The position numbers were made by a program, and so were the translations under genes. 64,000 bases of DNA from Bathynomus jamesi (taxonomy: Eukaryota > Arthropoda > Malacostraca > Isopoda > Cirolanidae): positions 434,001 through 498,000 of the forward strand of contig JAJOZX010001080.1 in NCBI GenBank assembly GCA_023014485.1, in the 5' to 3' direction. The notes beneath the pieces are model-generated. The model was given only the letters and a program-made list of their open reading frames with translations, had not been told where the DNA came from and did not search any database. Every line of letters begins with the position of its first letter. Position 1 is the stretch's first letter. This document shows, piece by piece, positions 32,951 through 42,705 of this stretch.

Positions 32951-33002
32951 GTAATGTAAAATGCTTTGATTTATATATATATATATATATACACACACAG
33001 AT
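32951..33002. other. Start of SLC44A1-like intron 1 with (TA)n
   Basis: Donor GTAATG followed by a (TA)n(CA)n tract at 32972-33000. Intron 1 runs to 48920 (about 16.0 kb) and holds most of the DNA transposons of the window. Confidence 0.6.
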
Positions 33003-34092
33003 GTAGCAACCTTATAAAACCGCGACATTTTCCCATTTTTATTTGTAGATGGCGACATTTAACCCATTAGTGCCCAATGGTAGTGATGCAATAAGACAAA
33101 CAATTTTGTCGGTAGGAAATTCTACCAATGTCCACGAATGGGTGTAACCTAAGGCAGAGGTTCTCAAACTGGGCTACGTATTAAGGTTTCTTGGGGTACG
33201 GGAAGGAATGGCCAAAATTTACCTTATATATACACTTATTTCGACATAATTCAAATGAGACATAATTCATGAGACATAATTCATTGAGATTGCACATATC
33301 AGGCACATCCCTCATACCAAAATTCCACAATTATAGTTACCCTAATTTTATCTAGGTACGTAGTTTGTCGTTTATTCATTTAATAAAGCAATTATTATCC
33401 ATATTTCTCTATCTTCTGCGAATTCTTATTAATGAGGGTACTAGCTGATGAATCAGAGGGTACGAAGTGATAAAAAGTTTGAGAACCCCTGACCGAAGGT
33501 GACCAGATTTTGTAGAGTTAAGAGCGCGCATCTCTCGAATAAGGAAAAGAAAATATCGCACTCGCTTAGGTCCAATAGCCGCCTCCTCCTCCTCCTGGTA
33601 CAAAATAGGTTGTAACTTGTAGCATAAAATTATATTTGCTGAGTGCGCAAAAATAACCTTTTGACCTTTTAATTATCGTATTTTTCAAGCGCATTTTCGC
33701 GTGTATTTGTCGCTTCAAGGCACCAAAAGTTCCTTGAAGTCCTATTGCTTACGGGTAGTAATTTTGATAAAGCGGGACATTTAACTTCATCATCTTCCAA
33801 AGTTGAACATTTCCGCGTCTCCTAAAGTTTCTCTGGGGACAGCGGGACATATAGTACAAAAGCGAAAATAGTCCCGCCCGCGGGATGTCTGGTCAATTTA
33901 CGTTTAACCTAACCTAACCTAACCTAACCAGGTACTCAAACCTACATTATATCTATTCTTTCGTGATATTTAATGATTTAAAAAAAAAGAAGTCAAACTA
34001 TGGCAACATCGCTCATGTCACTACACGAACGTTTGTGTCGCGATGAACTCTTGTGTGTATCCTAAAGATTGTCGCGATGAAGTAAGATAGCC
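33003..34092. mobile_element. TTAGG-core MITE (M4), copy 4, interrupted by other insertions
   Basis: Left terminus GTAGCAACCTTATAAAACCG CGACATTTTC and GATGGCGACATTTAA at 33003-33065. Then a nested hAT MITE (33155-33491) and unrelated sequence, then AACCT units at 33905-33930, GTCAAACTATGGCAACATCG and the opposite terminus CCTAAAGATTGTCGCGATGA to 34092. Both ends are present. Confidence 0.65.
33155..33491. mobile_element. hAT MITE
   Basis: CAGAGGTTCTCAAACTGGG and inverse of CAGGGGTTCTCAAACTTTT, with 8-bp flanks ACCTAAGG (33147-33154) and ACCGAAGG (33492-33499). Ends resemble other vertebrate/invertebrate hAT MITEs in this window but the interior is different. Confidence 0.85.
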
Positions 34093-34149
34093 AAGATAGC
34101 CAAGAACACAGGCAGACAAAATTAGATGCGTTATGCAATGAAAAAAACG

Positions 34150-34362
34150 GCCTATAACGTGGTTATTGTCATAACACCGCTTCTCGTCGATCAGCGAAAT
34201 TAAGCGACGTTGGATTTTGGATTTGGAGAGTAGTTGGATGGGAGACCATCCATCGCGTCCAGATTATGTAGCGACCCACGGTTTGGATCCTGCGTAAAGC
34301 TTTAGGTCTCCTCCGTCATGTGACCTTAGATGTTGTGAGGGAGGGTAAACAACAATAATAAA
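34150..34362 (+). mobile_element. 5S-rRNA-derived SINE (S3), copy 3, best-preserved head
   Basis: Head CATAACACCGCTTCTCGTCG ATCAGCGAAATTAAGCGACG and AGTAGTTGGATGGGAGACC follow 5S rRNA closely, including the internal pol III control region. Body: GGTTTGGATCCTGCGTAAAG and TAGGTCTCCTCCGTCATGTG. Ends GGTAAACAACAATAATAAAA. Confidence 0.85.
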
Positions 34363-34463
34363 AAACCACGTCATTATTTCTTTTGTTGCTTCATCCATTT
34401 AGTCAGTAGAAGGCATGATGACGTCACCACAGTTATTCTGGTACATAATTATAGATAAAACAA

Positions 34464-34471
34464 CTGACTCT

Positions 34472-34520
<49 letters not shown>
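34464..34520. repeat. (CT)n microsatellite
   Basis: About 57 bp of CT repeats with one interruption. Confidence 0.9.
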
Positions 34521-34523
<3 letters not shown>

Positions 34524-34970
34524 TGCAACACCTTATGAATTTATTATAAGATTGTGCATGATGGTTATGTAGGCGTCTTTCACCCAATTACTACTGCTTT
34601 GTACCAAAAGTTTTTTTTTTTTTTTTAAAGTTATTATTATTCTTTGTTTGGGTTGTTTTTTATGGTTGTTTTTTATGGTTATTTTTTATGGTTAAAATGG
34701 TTGAATAGATTTTCGGTTTAGTATTTTTGTATGGAGTAAATTTAAGTCCTCAGAAAGGCGTAACATTATAAAACTTTGCTAAGACTACGACGGGGTAATA
34801 GGGTATGTAAATGGGGTACATATACTGCAAAAAAGAGGGTATGACCACCCTCAACACTAGGACTGAAGAACCCCCCCGCTACCACTCCTGCAGTAGCTGG
34901 CTACGCAAGACTTTACCAAATACAAAGAAAAGGCTGGCTTCCAAGACATCTAAATCATCTAGGAAAAAAA
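34521..34970. other. AT-rich intronic spacer
   Basis: T-runs and GGTTGTTTTTTATGGTT direct repeats (34648-34700). No gene seen. Confidence 0.4.
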
Positions 34971-35134
34971 ATCACCAGAAACATTTTGTAAAACGCATAA
35001 AAAATTACTAATTGGTATATTTTTACGGGGGGGGGGGCATTGGGGGGGGGCATTTTATTCTTTTTGATGACACTAAAATTTTTTTATTTTAGTTTCTTAG
35101 AAATTTTAGATTTATTTGCGAACTATTTTCCGAA
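34971..35134. mobile_element. MITE M1, copy 2 (diverged)
   Basis: Left AGGAAAAAAAATCACCAGAA and right TTTGCGAACTATTTTCCGAA are diverged inverted ends of family M1. Interior has two G runs. Confidence 0.5.
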
Positions 35135-35636
35135 GCTGTAATATTATCTATATATATATATATATTATATATACTAGAATGCCCGCTGCGTCTTGCGCAG
35201 CAAAAATCCCCCGAAATACAACCTAGTGGGTGGGGAGTGGGAGGTGCGAGTGTGTTACGAAAACCTTCCCTGGTTCTTCCTTAATGTGTAAACTAAATTT
35301 GGTACAGCTTAACCTAACCGCTTAGGCGTGTATAAACGAACAAACATACAGACAAACCAACAGACAGACAAATAGACAGACATCATCATCATCATTATCC
35401 CTTCATATATAAATACCTCCACCTATAAATTTTCTTCATGTTTTTGTTAAACTTTGTAAGGGAAAGTAGAGCCCCACCCCTTTCCCCCCTAAATGATGAT
35501 TCATCACACAATTAGTTGACAGAAGAAGGATTATAAGGATTATAAGCGCTGTGCGTATCCGAACGGACATTTCTTTTAGTGCATATAACTTCATAATTTT
35601 TCTACTTGGTTTTGCCAGTGGATATATATATATATA

Positions 35637-37021
35637 AAGAGTGTCAGGAAATGATTGCCCCCCCACCCCACTGTATAGAAGAAACTGAAAGGAATAGAAA
35701 AAAACAGACAAAACCACGCGAAAGAGCGTTTAATTTTGAATAAAAAACACTTGTTTTAATATCGGGTGTTGCCCCCATTTGCAGCTCTGACGGCCATTAA
35801 TCGACGGGGGTATGATCCCAGAAGTGTCTCAAAGAGATCGGTATCATGACTCATTTCTTCAAGGACTTCGTTGATCTTTGCAGTCATAATTTCTGTTGAA
35901 TACCGATTCTGAATGGGTTGTTCCAGCATTAAGGACTCCACCCGATCCTTCATGATGGATCCGACATGTTCACAGACATTAAGATCGGGAGAATTGCCAG
36001 GCCATTCATTATTTCCGAAAAAATCAATGTTATTGTCCTTAAGCAGTTGTTGAGTCGCAAGTGCTTTCATACAGGGGCTTTGTCGTGAAGAAAGGTTGCC
36101 TGTTCAACATCCAAAAACACACTCGGGGTCTTTCAAAAACGGAATTACATGTTGGGCTAAAATTACATTTCGAAAATAAGGCCCATCCCAACTGGTTCCT
36201 CTTGGTTTGATAACCCAGATGAGCTTCCGAATAGAGAACATAATGAAAACACCCACACATGCTGGATTTTTTACTATTTCTCGATACTTCTGGTCGTCTG
36301 GGACTTCATCAGGAGTTGTTGCCCAAACCCGATCATTCTGAAAATTTGGTTTTCTGGAGACATAAACGAAGAATTCATCGCTGACAACCAAGTGAAGGAA
36401 ATCGTCTTCCGTCCATTCCTCAAGATAATCACAAAACCATAGCCGATCTTCAATATTAAGATCACTCTTCCGTGGCTTAGCGATTTCATGCCAAGCACTC
36501 AAGCCTTGGCGAACTCGAAATTGATGCACAAGTTGCCGATTGACTAGCTTACCACGACGGATAAGTATCTCTTTCGCTACCTCAGAGCAGCTCTTCTTTC
36601 GGCGCCGTGATGCAGCAAGCACAATGTCTTTCGATTCTTGAGATAATTTCTCCGGTCTTCCTCCTCGAAATTCTGTTTCACAATCTTCAGGATTCTTATT
36701 CCAATTCCTTTTGACAAAGTCTTCTGATCTTTTTAATCTCTCAGCCACCCAGTGTCGAGTTATGAAAGTTGCACCAGCTTCCTTTGCTTCACGAAATATG
36801 ACAGCTCGAATGCGGTCAAGAACTCGCTTTTTCTCTGAATCGTTCAAAATAGATGATGCCATGGTTTCTGTGGGGAAAAAAATGGTAAGAATTAAAATCA
36901 CAGGAATAGAATATAATGGTATTTATTCAGATTTTAACGCTCTTTCAAGTGGTCTCGCCGGTTTTTATCTCTTCTAGTTTTTGCTCTACAGGGGGGGGGG
37001 CAATCATTTCCTGACACCCCG
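35637..37021 (-). mobile_element. Tc1/mariner-type transposon, nearly complete
   Basis: Inverted ends GAGTGTCAGGAAATGATTGC (35639 on) and inverse of GGGGTGTCAGGAAATGATTG (to 37020), each followed by C/G runs. TA flanks at 35635-35636 and 37022-37023. Length about 1.39 kb, the usual size for this superfamily. Encodes one transposase on the minus strand. Confidence 0.88.
35756..36862 (-). pseudogene. Tc1/mariner-type transposase with frameshifts
   Basis: Minus strand from ATG at 36862 (MASSILNDSEKKRVL). An N-terminal helix-turn-helix region includes RPEKLSQESKDIVLAA and RRGKLVNRQLVHQFR. The catalytic region starts at VVSDEFFVYVSRKPNF (first Asp). Near 36100-36065 two small shifts break the frame around FLHDKAPCMKAL (second Asp), then ALATQQLLKDNNIDFF and NEWPGNSPDLNVCEHV (third acidic residue) continue to the end, SYPRRLMAVRAANGGNTRY. 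The layout is that of DDE/D transposases of the IS630-Tc1-mariner superfamily. The breaks fall next to a T5 run and a CCCC run. The same family's C-terminus recurs at 63.78-63.97 kb. Confidence 0.88.
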
Positions 37022-37192
37022 TATATATAGTGCTTTTTTTCTGGCGGTACGCAATGGGACGCAGTGCTGGCAGTCCGGCACCTTTTTTCAAAAAATTTTA
37101 AAAATCTGTTATTTCCCCCACCCACGTCTAGGAGTCCGTCAAATCTGAGTACAAGTACCTTTTTATTCTAGGAAAAAGCCCCACTCTATGTA

Positions 37193-37866
37193 TAAGAATG
37201 AAAAGGATGATCAACGCCCACGTGAACATTATAAATATTTAATATCAGACGTTTCGGAAGTCAAACTCCCATCATCAGTGGTAGGTTTATTTTATACGCA
37301 GAATTATAGTCACTCAGTTTCGGCTTTTGTCTATATATATAATATATATATATATATGTGGGATGAATTTCACAATTAAACACGTGGTGGTTAGCGTCGC
37401 TGACTACGAATCCATCGACCCCGGGTTCGAGACCCGACGGCAGCCGGCGCGCAGCAAAACCCAGCTGTTCATCCTTCCACACAATAAAGAAAGTGGTTGG
37501 TAGATAAATGGGTACCCTAGGTGGCCTAGTGGTTAAGACGCTGGGCTGCTGATGGGGCGTGGTTCGGATTCCACGTTAAACTGTAGGTCTAAGGTGGAGT
37601 GAAAAGCTTGACCTTCGTCAGAATGAACAATTCGGGAGGAAGCTAACCAAAGGTTACCAAAGGTATATATAAGAACTCCATAATTCTCAGGTCTGTTTAA
37701 CCACTTTGCAAAATGAAACAAACAAAAGATAGAGACAAAAGCCGAAGTTGACTGACTATAATTCTGCTATAAAATAAAACTACCACTGATGATGGTGTTT
37801 GACTTTCGAAACGTCTGATATTAAATCTTCATAATGTTCACGTAGGAACTAATCATCCTTTTTATT
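37193..37866. repeat. Inverted pair of a PLE-like 3' end with a SINE between the arms
   Basis: Arms 37193-37335 (inverted) and 37733-37866 (direct) share GACTATAATTCTGCTATAAA, CCACTGATGATGG, CGAAACGTCTGATATTAAAT and AATGTTCACGTGGG-type segments. Each holds a CTGATGATG-stem-GAAACG motif. The S1 SINE at 37384-37664 lies in the gap. Confidence 0.7.
37384..37664 (+). mobile_element. Dimeric tRNA-derived SINE (S1), copy 2
   Basis: GTGGTTAGCGTCGCTGACTA, CCGGGTTCGAGACCCG, then second head CCTAGTGGTTAAGACGCTGG and GTTCGGATTCCACG, tail AAAGCTTGACCTTCGTCAGA and ACCAAAGGTATATATA. The first few bases of the head are replaced. Confidence 0.82.
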
Positions 37867-37904
37867 CTTAAATGTCCGTTCCCTAAGAACACCCCTTTCT
37901 CTAC

Positions 37905-37906
<2 letters not shown>

Positions 37907-37977
<71 letters not shown>

Positions 37978-37998
37978 TATATATATATATATATATAT
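37907..37998. repeat. Long (TA)n
   Basis: About 90 bp of TA with one TAAATAA interruption, left flank of FB3. Confidence 0.92.
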
Positions 37999-38143
37999 GC
38001 TGCAAACTCACAAGGAAAAAGAAAAACGATTCCAAGGACTTTCGTGTATTCAGAGCTACACCTCGTCATTCCCTGACGAGGTGTAGCTCTGAATACACGA
38101 AAGGCCTTGGAGTCGTTTTTCTTTTTCCTTGTGGGTTTGCAGC
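37999..38143. mobile_element. Fold-back repeat with hammerhead-like core at its centre (FB3)
   Basis: Arms 37999-38068 and 38074-38143 are inverted copies (GCTGCAAACTCACAAGGAAA outward end) with a 5-bp centre. The right arm opens with CTGACGAGGTGTAGC..ACACGAAAGG, so the arms again meet at the ribozyme-like core. The outer segment ATTCATTCATTTCATGTGTT resembles the PLE-B flank unit at 9385. Confidence 0.85.
38072..38104 (+). ncRNA. Hammerhead-like motif in FB3
   Basis: CTGACGA (38073-38079), extra G, GTGT/ACAC stem with a 10-nt loop, GAAA. The complementary strand of the left arm carries the same core, truncated at the junction. Confidence 0.35.
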
Positions 38144-38193
38144 ATTCATTCATTTCATGTGTTTAATTGTGAAATTCATACAATATATACACA

Positions 38194-38821
38194 CAGGGTG
38201 TTTCAGGAGGAAAGGTCAATACTTCGGGAGGTGATAGTATCGGTCATTGTGAGAAAAAAAGTTCATATGAACATGTGTCTAATTCTGAATGGTTACGGAG
38301 GTAGAGCTGTTTGAATCTGATGCGCGCGCAGCTCTTCCTCCCCCTTCCCTCCCCTATAGCCTTGAACCATGTAAGCTGTAATGTAAGCATGTAACATAAG
38401 CCAATCGACAGCCGACTGTTGTGAGTGACATTGTTTGGTGTTTGAAGCAGTGTTAAGAATGCCACACACCTTCACACATGCCGAATATGCAGATATGGTG
38501 TATGTCTACGGTTTTTGCGATGGAAGTGCAACAGCTGCTGTTACAGAATACCGTCGACGGTTTCCGAACCGCAGAATTCCGGATCGAAGAGTGTTTACCA
38601 GGGTTTTCAACACATTGCATTACTTGCATTACAGCTTACATGGTTCAAGGTTATAGGGGAGGGAAGAGGGAGGAAGAGCTGCGCGCGCATCAGATTCAAA
38701 CAGCTCTATCTCAGTAACCATTCAGAATTAGACACATGTTCATATGAACTTTTTTTCTCTTTTTCTCACAATGACCGATACTATCACCTCCCGAAGTACT
38801 GACCTTTCCTCCTGAAACACC
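38194..38821. mobile_element. MITE-like element with ~200-bp inverted ends and a transposase start
   Basis: Ends (C)AGGGTGTTTCAGGAGGAAAG and its inverse. The inverted arms run about 200 bp (38194-38400 and 38600-38821), including CAGATTCAAACAGCTCTA and GCGCGCGCAGCTCTTCC. Between the arms lies the beginning of a transposase gene (38459-38630). Confidence 0.85.
38459..38655 (+). pseudogene. Transposase N-terminal helix-turn-helix (DUF4817-like) fragment
   Basis: ATG at 38459 (MPHTFTHAEYADMVYVYGFC DGSATAAVTEYRRRFPNRRI) then PDRRVFTRVFNTLHYL. The pattern FT-x-x-EYADM-x-x-VYG-x-x-DG-x-A-x-x-A...Y-x-x-RFPNRR-P-x-RR-F is that of the DUF4817-type DNA-binding domain placed in front of a DDE domain in arthropod IS630/Tc1-like transposases. 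It runs directly into the right inverted arm, so the catalytic part was deleted. Such derivatives move only with a helper transposase. Confidence 0.8.
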
Positions 38822-38851
<30 letters not shown>

Positions 38852-38852
<1 letters not shown>

Positions 38853-38942
38853 CCTTGGTGGTGTAGTAGTTAGCATCGCTGACTACGAGTGACAAGCTTG
38901 ACCTTTGTCGGGTGAAAACAAAACCAAGGTTAACTAAGGTTA
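38852..38942 (+). mobile_element. S1 SINE, internally deleted copy
   Basis: First A-box (GTGTAGTAGTTAGCATCGCT) is joined directly to the tail (GTGACAAGCTTGACCTTTGT, AACCAAGGTTAACTAAGGTT). B-box and second head are missing. Confidence 0.75.
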
Positions 38943-38989
38943 TACTCATGTGTATATAGTGTATATACTATATATATATATACACACAC

Positions 38990-39034
<45 letters not shown>

Positions 39035-39508
39035 AATTCTATAATCTAAAAACTGCCTATCAATGAACGCCAGTGGGCAACCCTCTCTCTTCCGGTTACA
39101 AAAATCGTAAATTATGAACTAGAAAAAAACCATTTCCGGTGCTTGCGTGCGTATATGTCGGTCATCCAAACTAAAAACTACCTTCTCTCGCATCCATTAT
39201 TTATTATTAAATTTATACGCATTCATTTTATAATATGACACCCATACATGTTACGTAACATAATTTGGGGAAATACGAGTCATTATACTCTTTATCCATT
39301 AAAGGTATTGTTTAAAAAGAAACCGTCAGGCTCAAATGAAGTGTCAAACCCAAGGAAAGAGACGCACAATCCCAACAGTATGTTCAAATTCTTGAAACTT
39401 CTCAAGTTTAATGACAGCTGCACGAGTTGAATATCCGTTCATATACTCATAAAATATTGAGTAATGGTTGTTTAACACTCTTCGCAACATCTAAATACGT
39501 ATGACAGA
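38943..39508. other. (GT)n and AT-rich intronic spacer
   Basis: (GT)n at 38992-39031, then unremarkable sequence. A 60-codon open frame near 39248 has no recognisable features. Confidence 0.4.
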
Positions 39509-39667
39509 GCGGGCCTACACCTTTACGTAGGATCCGAACCATCTAAGGGTAGCTAAATGATCTAGAGGAGACGGTCTCCCATCCAACTACCGTAACCTAG
39601 AACCAATGTCGCTCAACTTCGCTGATCGACGGGAAGCGGTGTTACGACATTGGCTACGACGTAGGCG
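39509..39667 (-). mobile_element. 5S-rRNA-derived SINE (S3), copy 4
   Basis: Minus strand: CCTACGTCGTAGCCAATGTC GTAACACCGCTTCCCGTCGA at the 5' end, CAGCGAAGTTGAGCGACATTGG, TTGGATGGGAGACCGTCTCC, then GGTTCGGATCCTACGTAAAG. Complete 5S-like head. Confidence 0.85.
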
Positions 39668-39714
39668 AGAAATATTCTATAAGGAATCCCGTGCGTTAAT
39701 TACTGAAGCCATAT

Positions 39715-39914
39715 GAGGCCCTCCGAGGAAGAAGTGGCTAAGCGACAAAAGTAATGAACGCCAGAAAACTCGGTTAAAGTTGGACCAAATTTGAAAGTGA
39801 CCTAACTAAAGTTCAAAAGTTATGTCAACTTTCAAATTGGTACAACGTTAACTGCATTTTTTTGGCATTTTTTTTTACTTTTGTCGCTTAGCCACTTCTT
39901 CCTAGGAGGGTCTC
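39715..39914. mobile_element. MITE M2, copy 2
   Basis: TGAGGCCCTCCGAGGAAGAA and inverse of TGAGACCCTCCTAGGAAGAA, with AGTGGCTAAGCGACAAAAGT in both arms. TA on both sides (39712-39713, 39916-39917). Confidence 0.82.
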
Positions 39915-40086
39915 ATACCAAACAACCAACTAAAAATTCAGTGGACCTAAGACGCGAAACTTTAATTTGAAAAACTTAACTTTACTCCTTTTGGTAACAA
40001 TAATGAAATTTCAGATACAAAACCCAGTTTTTACTAACTGGTAATTTATTATAATTTTTTAGCAATTTTAAGTTTTTTACTTTGAT

Positions 40087-40165
40087 TAACCTTCGTGTTA
40101 CTTCCACCCGAATTGTTCATTCTGACGAAAGTCAAGCTTGTCAATCCACCTGAATGACAAGCAGG
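40087..40165 (-). mobile_element. S1 SINE tail fragment
   Basis: Minus-strand tail with GACAAGCTTGACTTTCGTCA and GAACAATTCGGGTGGAAG. A second minus piece with GTGGAATCCGAACTACGCCC lies at 40236-40270, split by (TA)n(GA)n. Confidence 0.7.
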
Positions 40166-40167
40166 TA

Positions 40168-40238
<71 letters not shown>

Positions 40239-40532
40239 AACGTGGAATCCGAACTACGCCCCACCACGGACGGTCAGAAGTTACGGTCCTCGCCCGGACT
40301 TTTAGGCGAACTTTTTTCCGAAACTGGACATCATCATCATCCTCTATTTTGGGATGGTGCATATAAGTGCTGGATAATATCCTGCGTTTATTTTTATCTT
40401 AAAGTCTTTAACCGAATGTCCCGTTAAAGAATATCGTAACTCAAGCGGCAGTCCAAAATCCTTTTAAAAATACCTTATAAAAGTACGTTTCTTAACCAAT
40501 AATCGATTGCTTGATATATATATATATATATA

Positions 40533-40653
40533 TAAGCAAGGAACCGCAGGGAAACGGAAAATAAAACACGAGGTCCAAGCGCTTTCGTGATGTATTCACG
40601 AAAGCGCTTGGACTACGTGTTTTATTTTCCGTTTCCCTGTGGTTCCTTGCTTA
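40533..40653. mobile_element. Fold-back repeat between (TA)n tracts (FB4)
   Basis: Arms 40533-40590 and 40596-40653 are inverted copies (TAAGCAAGGAACC outward). They meet at CACGAAAGCGCTTGG, the same GAAAGCGCTTG that follows the core in PLE-A, so only the downstream half of a ribozyme-like core remains. Confidence 0.8.
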
Positions 40654-40685
40654 TTTAAAAGATCACGTGCTGTTTGTGAATTGTT

Positions 40686-40722
<37 letters not shown>

Positions 40723-40743
40723 TAAAGGGGATATAATTATATA

Positions 40744-41145
40744 CAGGGTGTCCCGTAAGTCTGGACCCATAGGGAAAAATAATAAAATTACAAAATAGTC
40801 CAAAAATTTATTACATAATCTGTTCAAAGTGTCCGCCGTTGTGTCGCACACATAGTTGAAGACGCAATCTCCACTGCGACAGCACTTTCTGAATCACAGT
40901 CGCAGAAATTTCTTGACACGCCTCCACAATGCGTGCTTTAAGGTGGAAAATGTTCTGAAGTTTGACCTCGTACACTTTGGCTTTCAAGTGGCCCCACAAA
41001 TAAAACTCCAGCGGAGTAAGATCATAATAAAAAAATAATAAAAATAATAATAAAAATAATAAAAAAATATATTATAAATAAATTTTTGGACTATTTTGTA
41101 ATTTTATTATTTTTTCCTATGGGTCCAGACTTACGGGACACCCTG
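40744..41145 (-). mobile_element. Tc1/mariner-type element, internally deleted
   Basis: CAGGGTGTCCCGTAAGTCTG and its exact inverse at the right, TA flanks, inverted ends of about 60 bp (to TAGTCCAAAAATTTA). 402 bp. Confidence 0.88.
40811..40999 (-). pseudogene. Mariner-type transposase C-terminus
   Basis: Minus strand: MWGHLKAKVYEVKLQNIFHL, LKARIVEACQEIS, VLSQWRLRLQLC and GGHFEQIM. This is the C-terminal tail after the third catalytic residue in mariner/IS630 transposases (W-G-x-LK-x-x-V ... G-x-HFE). The sequence EFYLWGHLK at the start can be read upstream (41000-41008). All catalytic residues except possibly the last are gone. Confidence 0.8.
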
Positions 41146-41169
41146 TATATATATATATATATATATATA

Positions 41170-42033
41170 CAGGGCGTCCCAAAAAAATGTATACACACTT
41201 TAACAGCTGATAGCTCAATTGATGTTTCTTTCTTTCCAAGTTAAACCCATTAGAATTAATAATGGCAGTCAGACTAAGCTTTGAACAAAGGAAATTCATT
41301 CTAAAATGCTACTGGAAGTGTGAAAACGCAGTTGAAGTGCAAAGACAGTTTAGGAGGGAGTTTCAAACAGATCCACCAACGCGACTTACCATCACTCGAA
41401 TTAGAGATAAGTTTGAAGCCGATGGAACTGTTCAGAATGTCCACAAGAAGCGTTCCGGAAGACCACGGACATCGACAAGCCCCACAAAGCAAGAAAGAGT
41501 ACTGGAAACGTATCACCAAAATCCAAGAAAATCTGTGCGGCAAGCGAGTCGTGAGGTAGGAATTTCAGAATCGTCTGTCCAACGCATTTTGAAGCGCTGT
41601 CAATGGAAAAGTTACATTCCAAGATTAGTCCATGCTATTAATGAAGATGATGATCCGGACCGAAGAGTGGAGTATTGCGAGTGGTACTTGGCACGATGTG
41701 GATGTGGATTGGACGAAGGGGTTTCGTAGAATACCCTCCGCGTTCACCAGACCTCACACCACTAGACTTTTTTTTATGGGGATACTTAAAAGACAAAGTC
41801 TACGCTATAAAACCTGCAACAGTCGCTGAATTGAGAGCAGCCATTGAACGAGATTCCATTGCTTCGCGTTATCAGCAGTGCGTGGACCAGAACGGACGTC
41901 GGTTTGAAAACAGGCGTTGACAAAACAATTAAATAATGTCTGTAGATTCTATTACATTTTGAAAATGAAATGTATTTTAATAAACACTGCCTTTATAATT
42001 ATTTAAAGTGTGTATACATTTTTTTGGGACGCC

Positions 42034-42036
<3 letters not shown>
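41170..42036 (+). mobile_element. Mariner-type element with deleted transposase centre
   Basis: CAGGGCGTCCCAAAAAAATG and exact inverse at the right end, TA flanks, 867 bp. Inverted ends extend about 34 bp (through TATACACACTTTAA). Confidence 0.9.
41262..41920 (+). pseudogene. Mariner-type transposase, internal deletion removing the catalytic core
   Basis: ATG at 41262. The N-terminus has [20 protein letters not shown] and [20 protein letters not shown], then a second helix-turn-helix around [24 protein letters not shown]. After residue about 145 the frame passes over a deletion point near 41690-41720 and changes phase. The second part, 41720-41920, reads YPPRSPDLTPLDFFLWGYLK DKVY, the third catalytic Asp region of mariner (DD34D) transposases. 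The first two Asp residues and about 150 residues between are missing. DNA binding may persist, cleavage cannot. Confidence 0.87.
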
Positions 42037-42088
<52 letters not shown>

Positions 42089-42089
<1 letters not shown>

Positions 42090-42705
42090 CGGGTGGACGA
42101 AAAAAATCTGGACACTTTTGTTTTTCCTACAAATTTGAAACTAGTCAGGCTAATACACCCAAATTATTAGAAGATGTAGCCAATAATATGGTTATCATGA
42201 GTTGAAAACCTCAGTTAATTATCTTTGGCCGTTTCTTAATTATAAAAAAATTAGCTTGACGAAACAAACAGCGAGATTTTGTGAACATTCCTGAATTCAT
42301 AAAAAGTGAAGAATAGCCACCAAATTCTCCTAACTTAAATCCTCTGGATTACTTTGTGTGGAATGAGCTGAAGCCATTGGTGTATCATGGTCGCAGGGAA
42401 CCATTTTCAAACCTGGAAGCACTTAGACAAAGAATTGAGGTTGTTTGGCCTATGGTGTCCCGAGACAAAATCAAGTCGTCCATAGATCAGTGGAAAAGGA
42501 GAGTACTGGCCGTAATTCAAGAAAATGGGGGGGCCAGTACAACATCGATTTCAATAGGGTAAGTTTTATATGAGTTCCATTGAAATTTTTAGCACATGAT
42601 AAGTATACTATTGGCTACATCTTTTACTAATTTGGGTGTATTAGCTTGACTACTTTGAAATTTGTAGGAAACACAAAAGTGTCCAGGTTGTTTTCGTCCA
42701 CTCGG
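42089..42705 (+). mobile_element. Tc1/mariner-type element with ~110-bp inverted ends
   Basis: CCGGGTGGACGAAAAAAATC and inverse of CCGAGTGGACGAAAACAACC. The arms continue with TCTGGACACTTTTG, CAAATTTGAAAC and GCTAATACACCCAAATTA. A TA lies at the right edge; the left edge abuts (CA)n. Confidence 0.85.
42330..42562 (+). pseudogene. Tc1/mariner-type transposase C-terminus
   Basis: Reads PPNSPNLNPLDYFVWNELKP, then REPFSNLEALRQRIEVVWPM, KIKSSIDQWKRRVLAVIQEN and GG. PNSPNLNPLDYFVW is the third catalytic residue region. A TAG replaces the Trp codon that normally precedes PPNSP. The N-terminal two thirds are missing. Confidence 0.8.
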
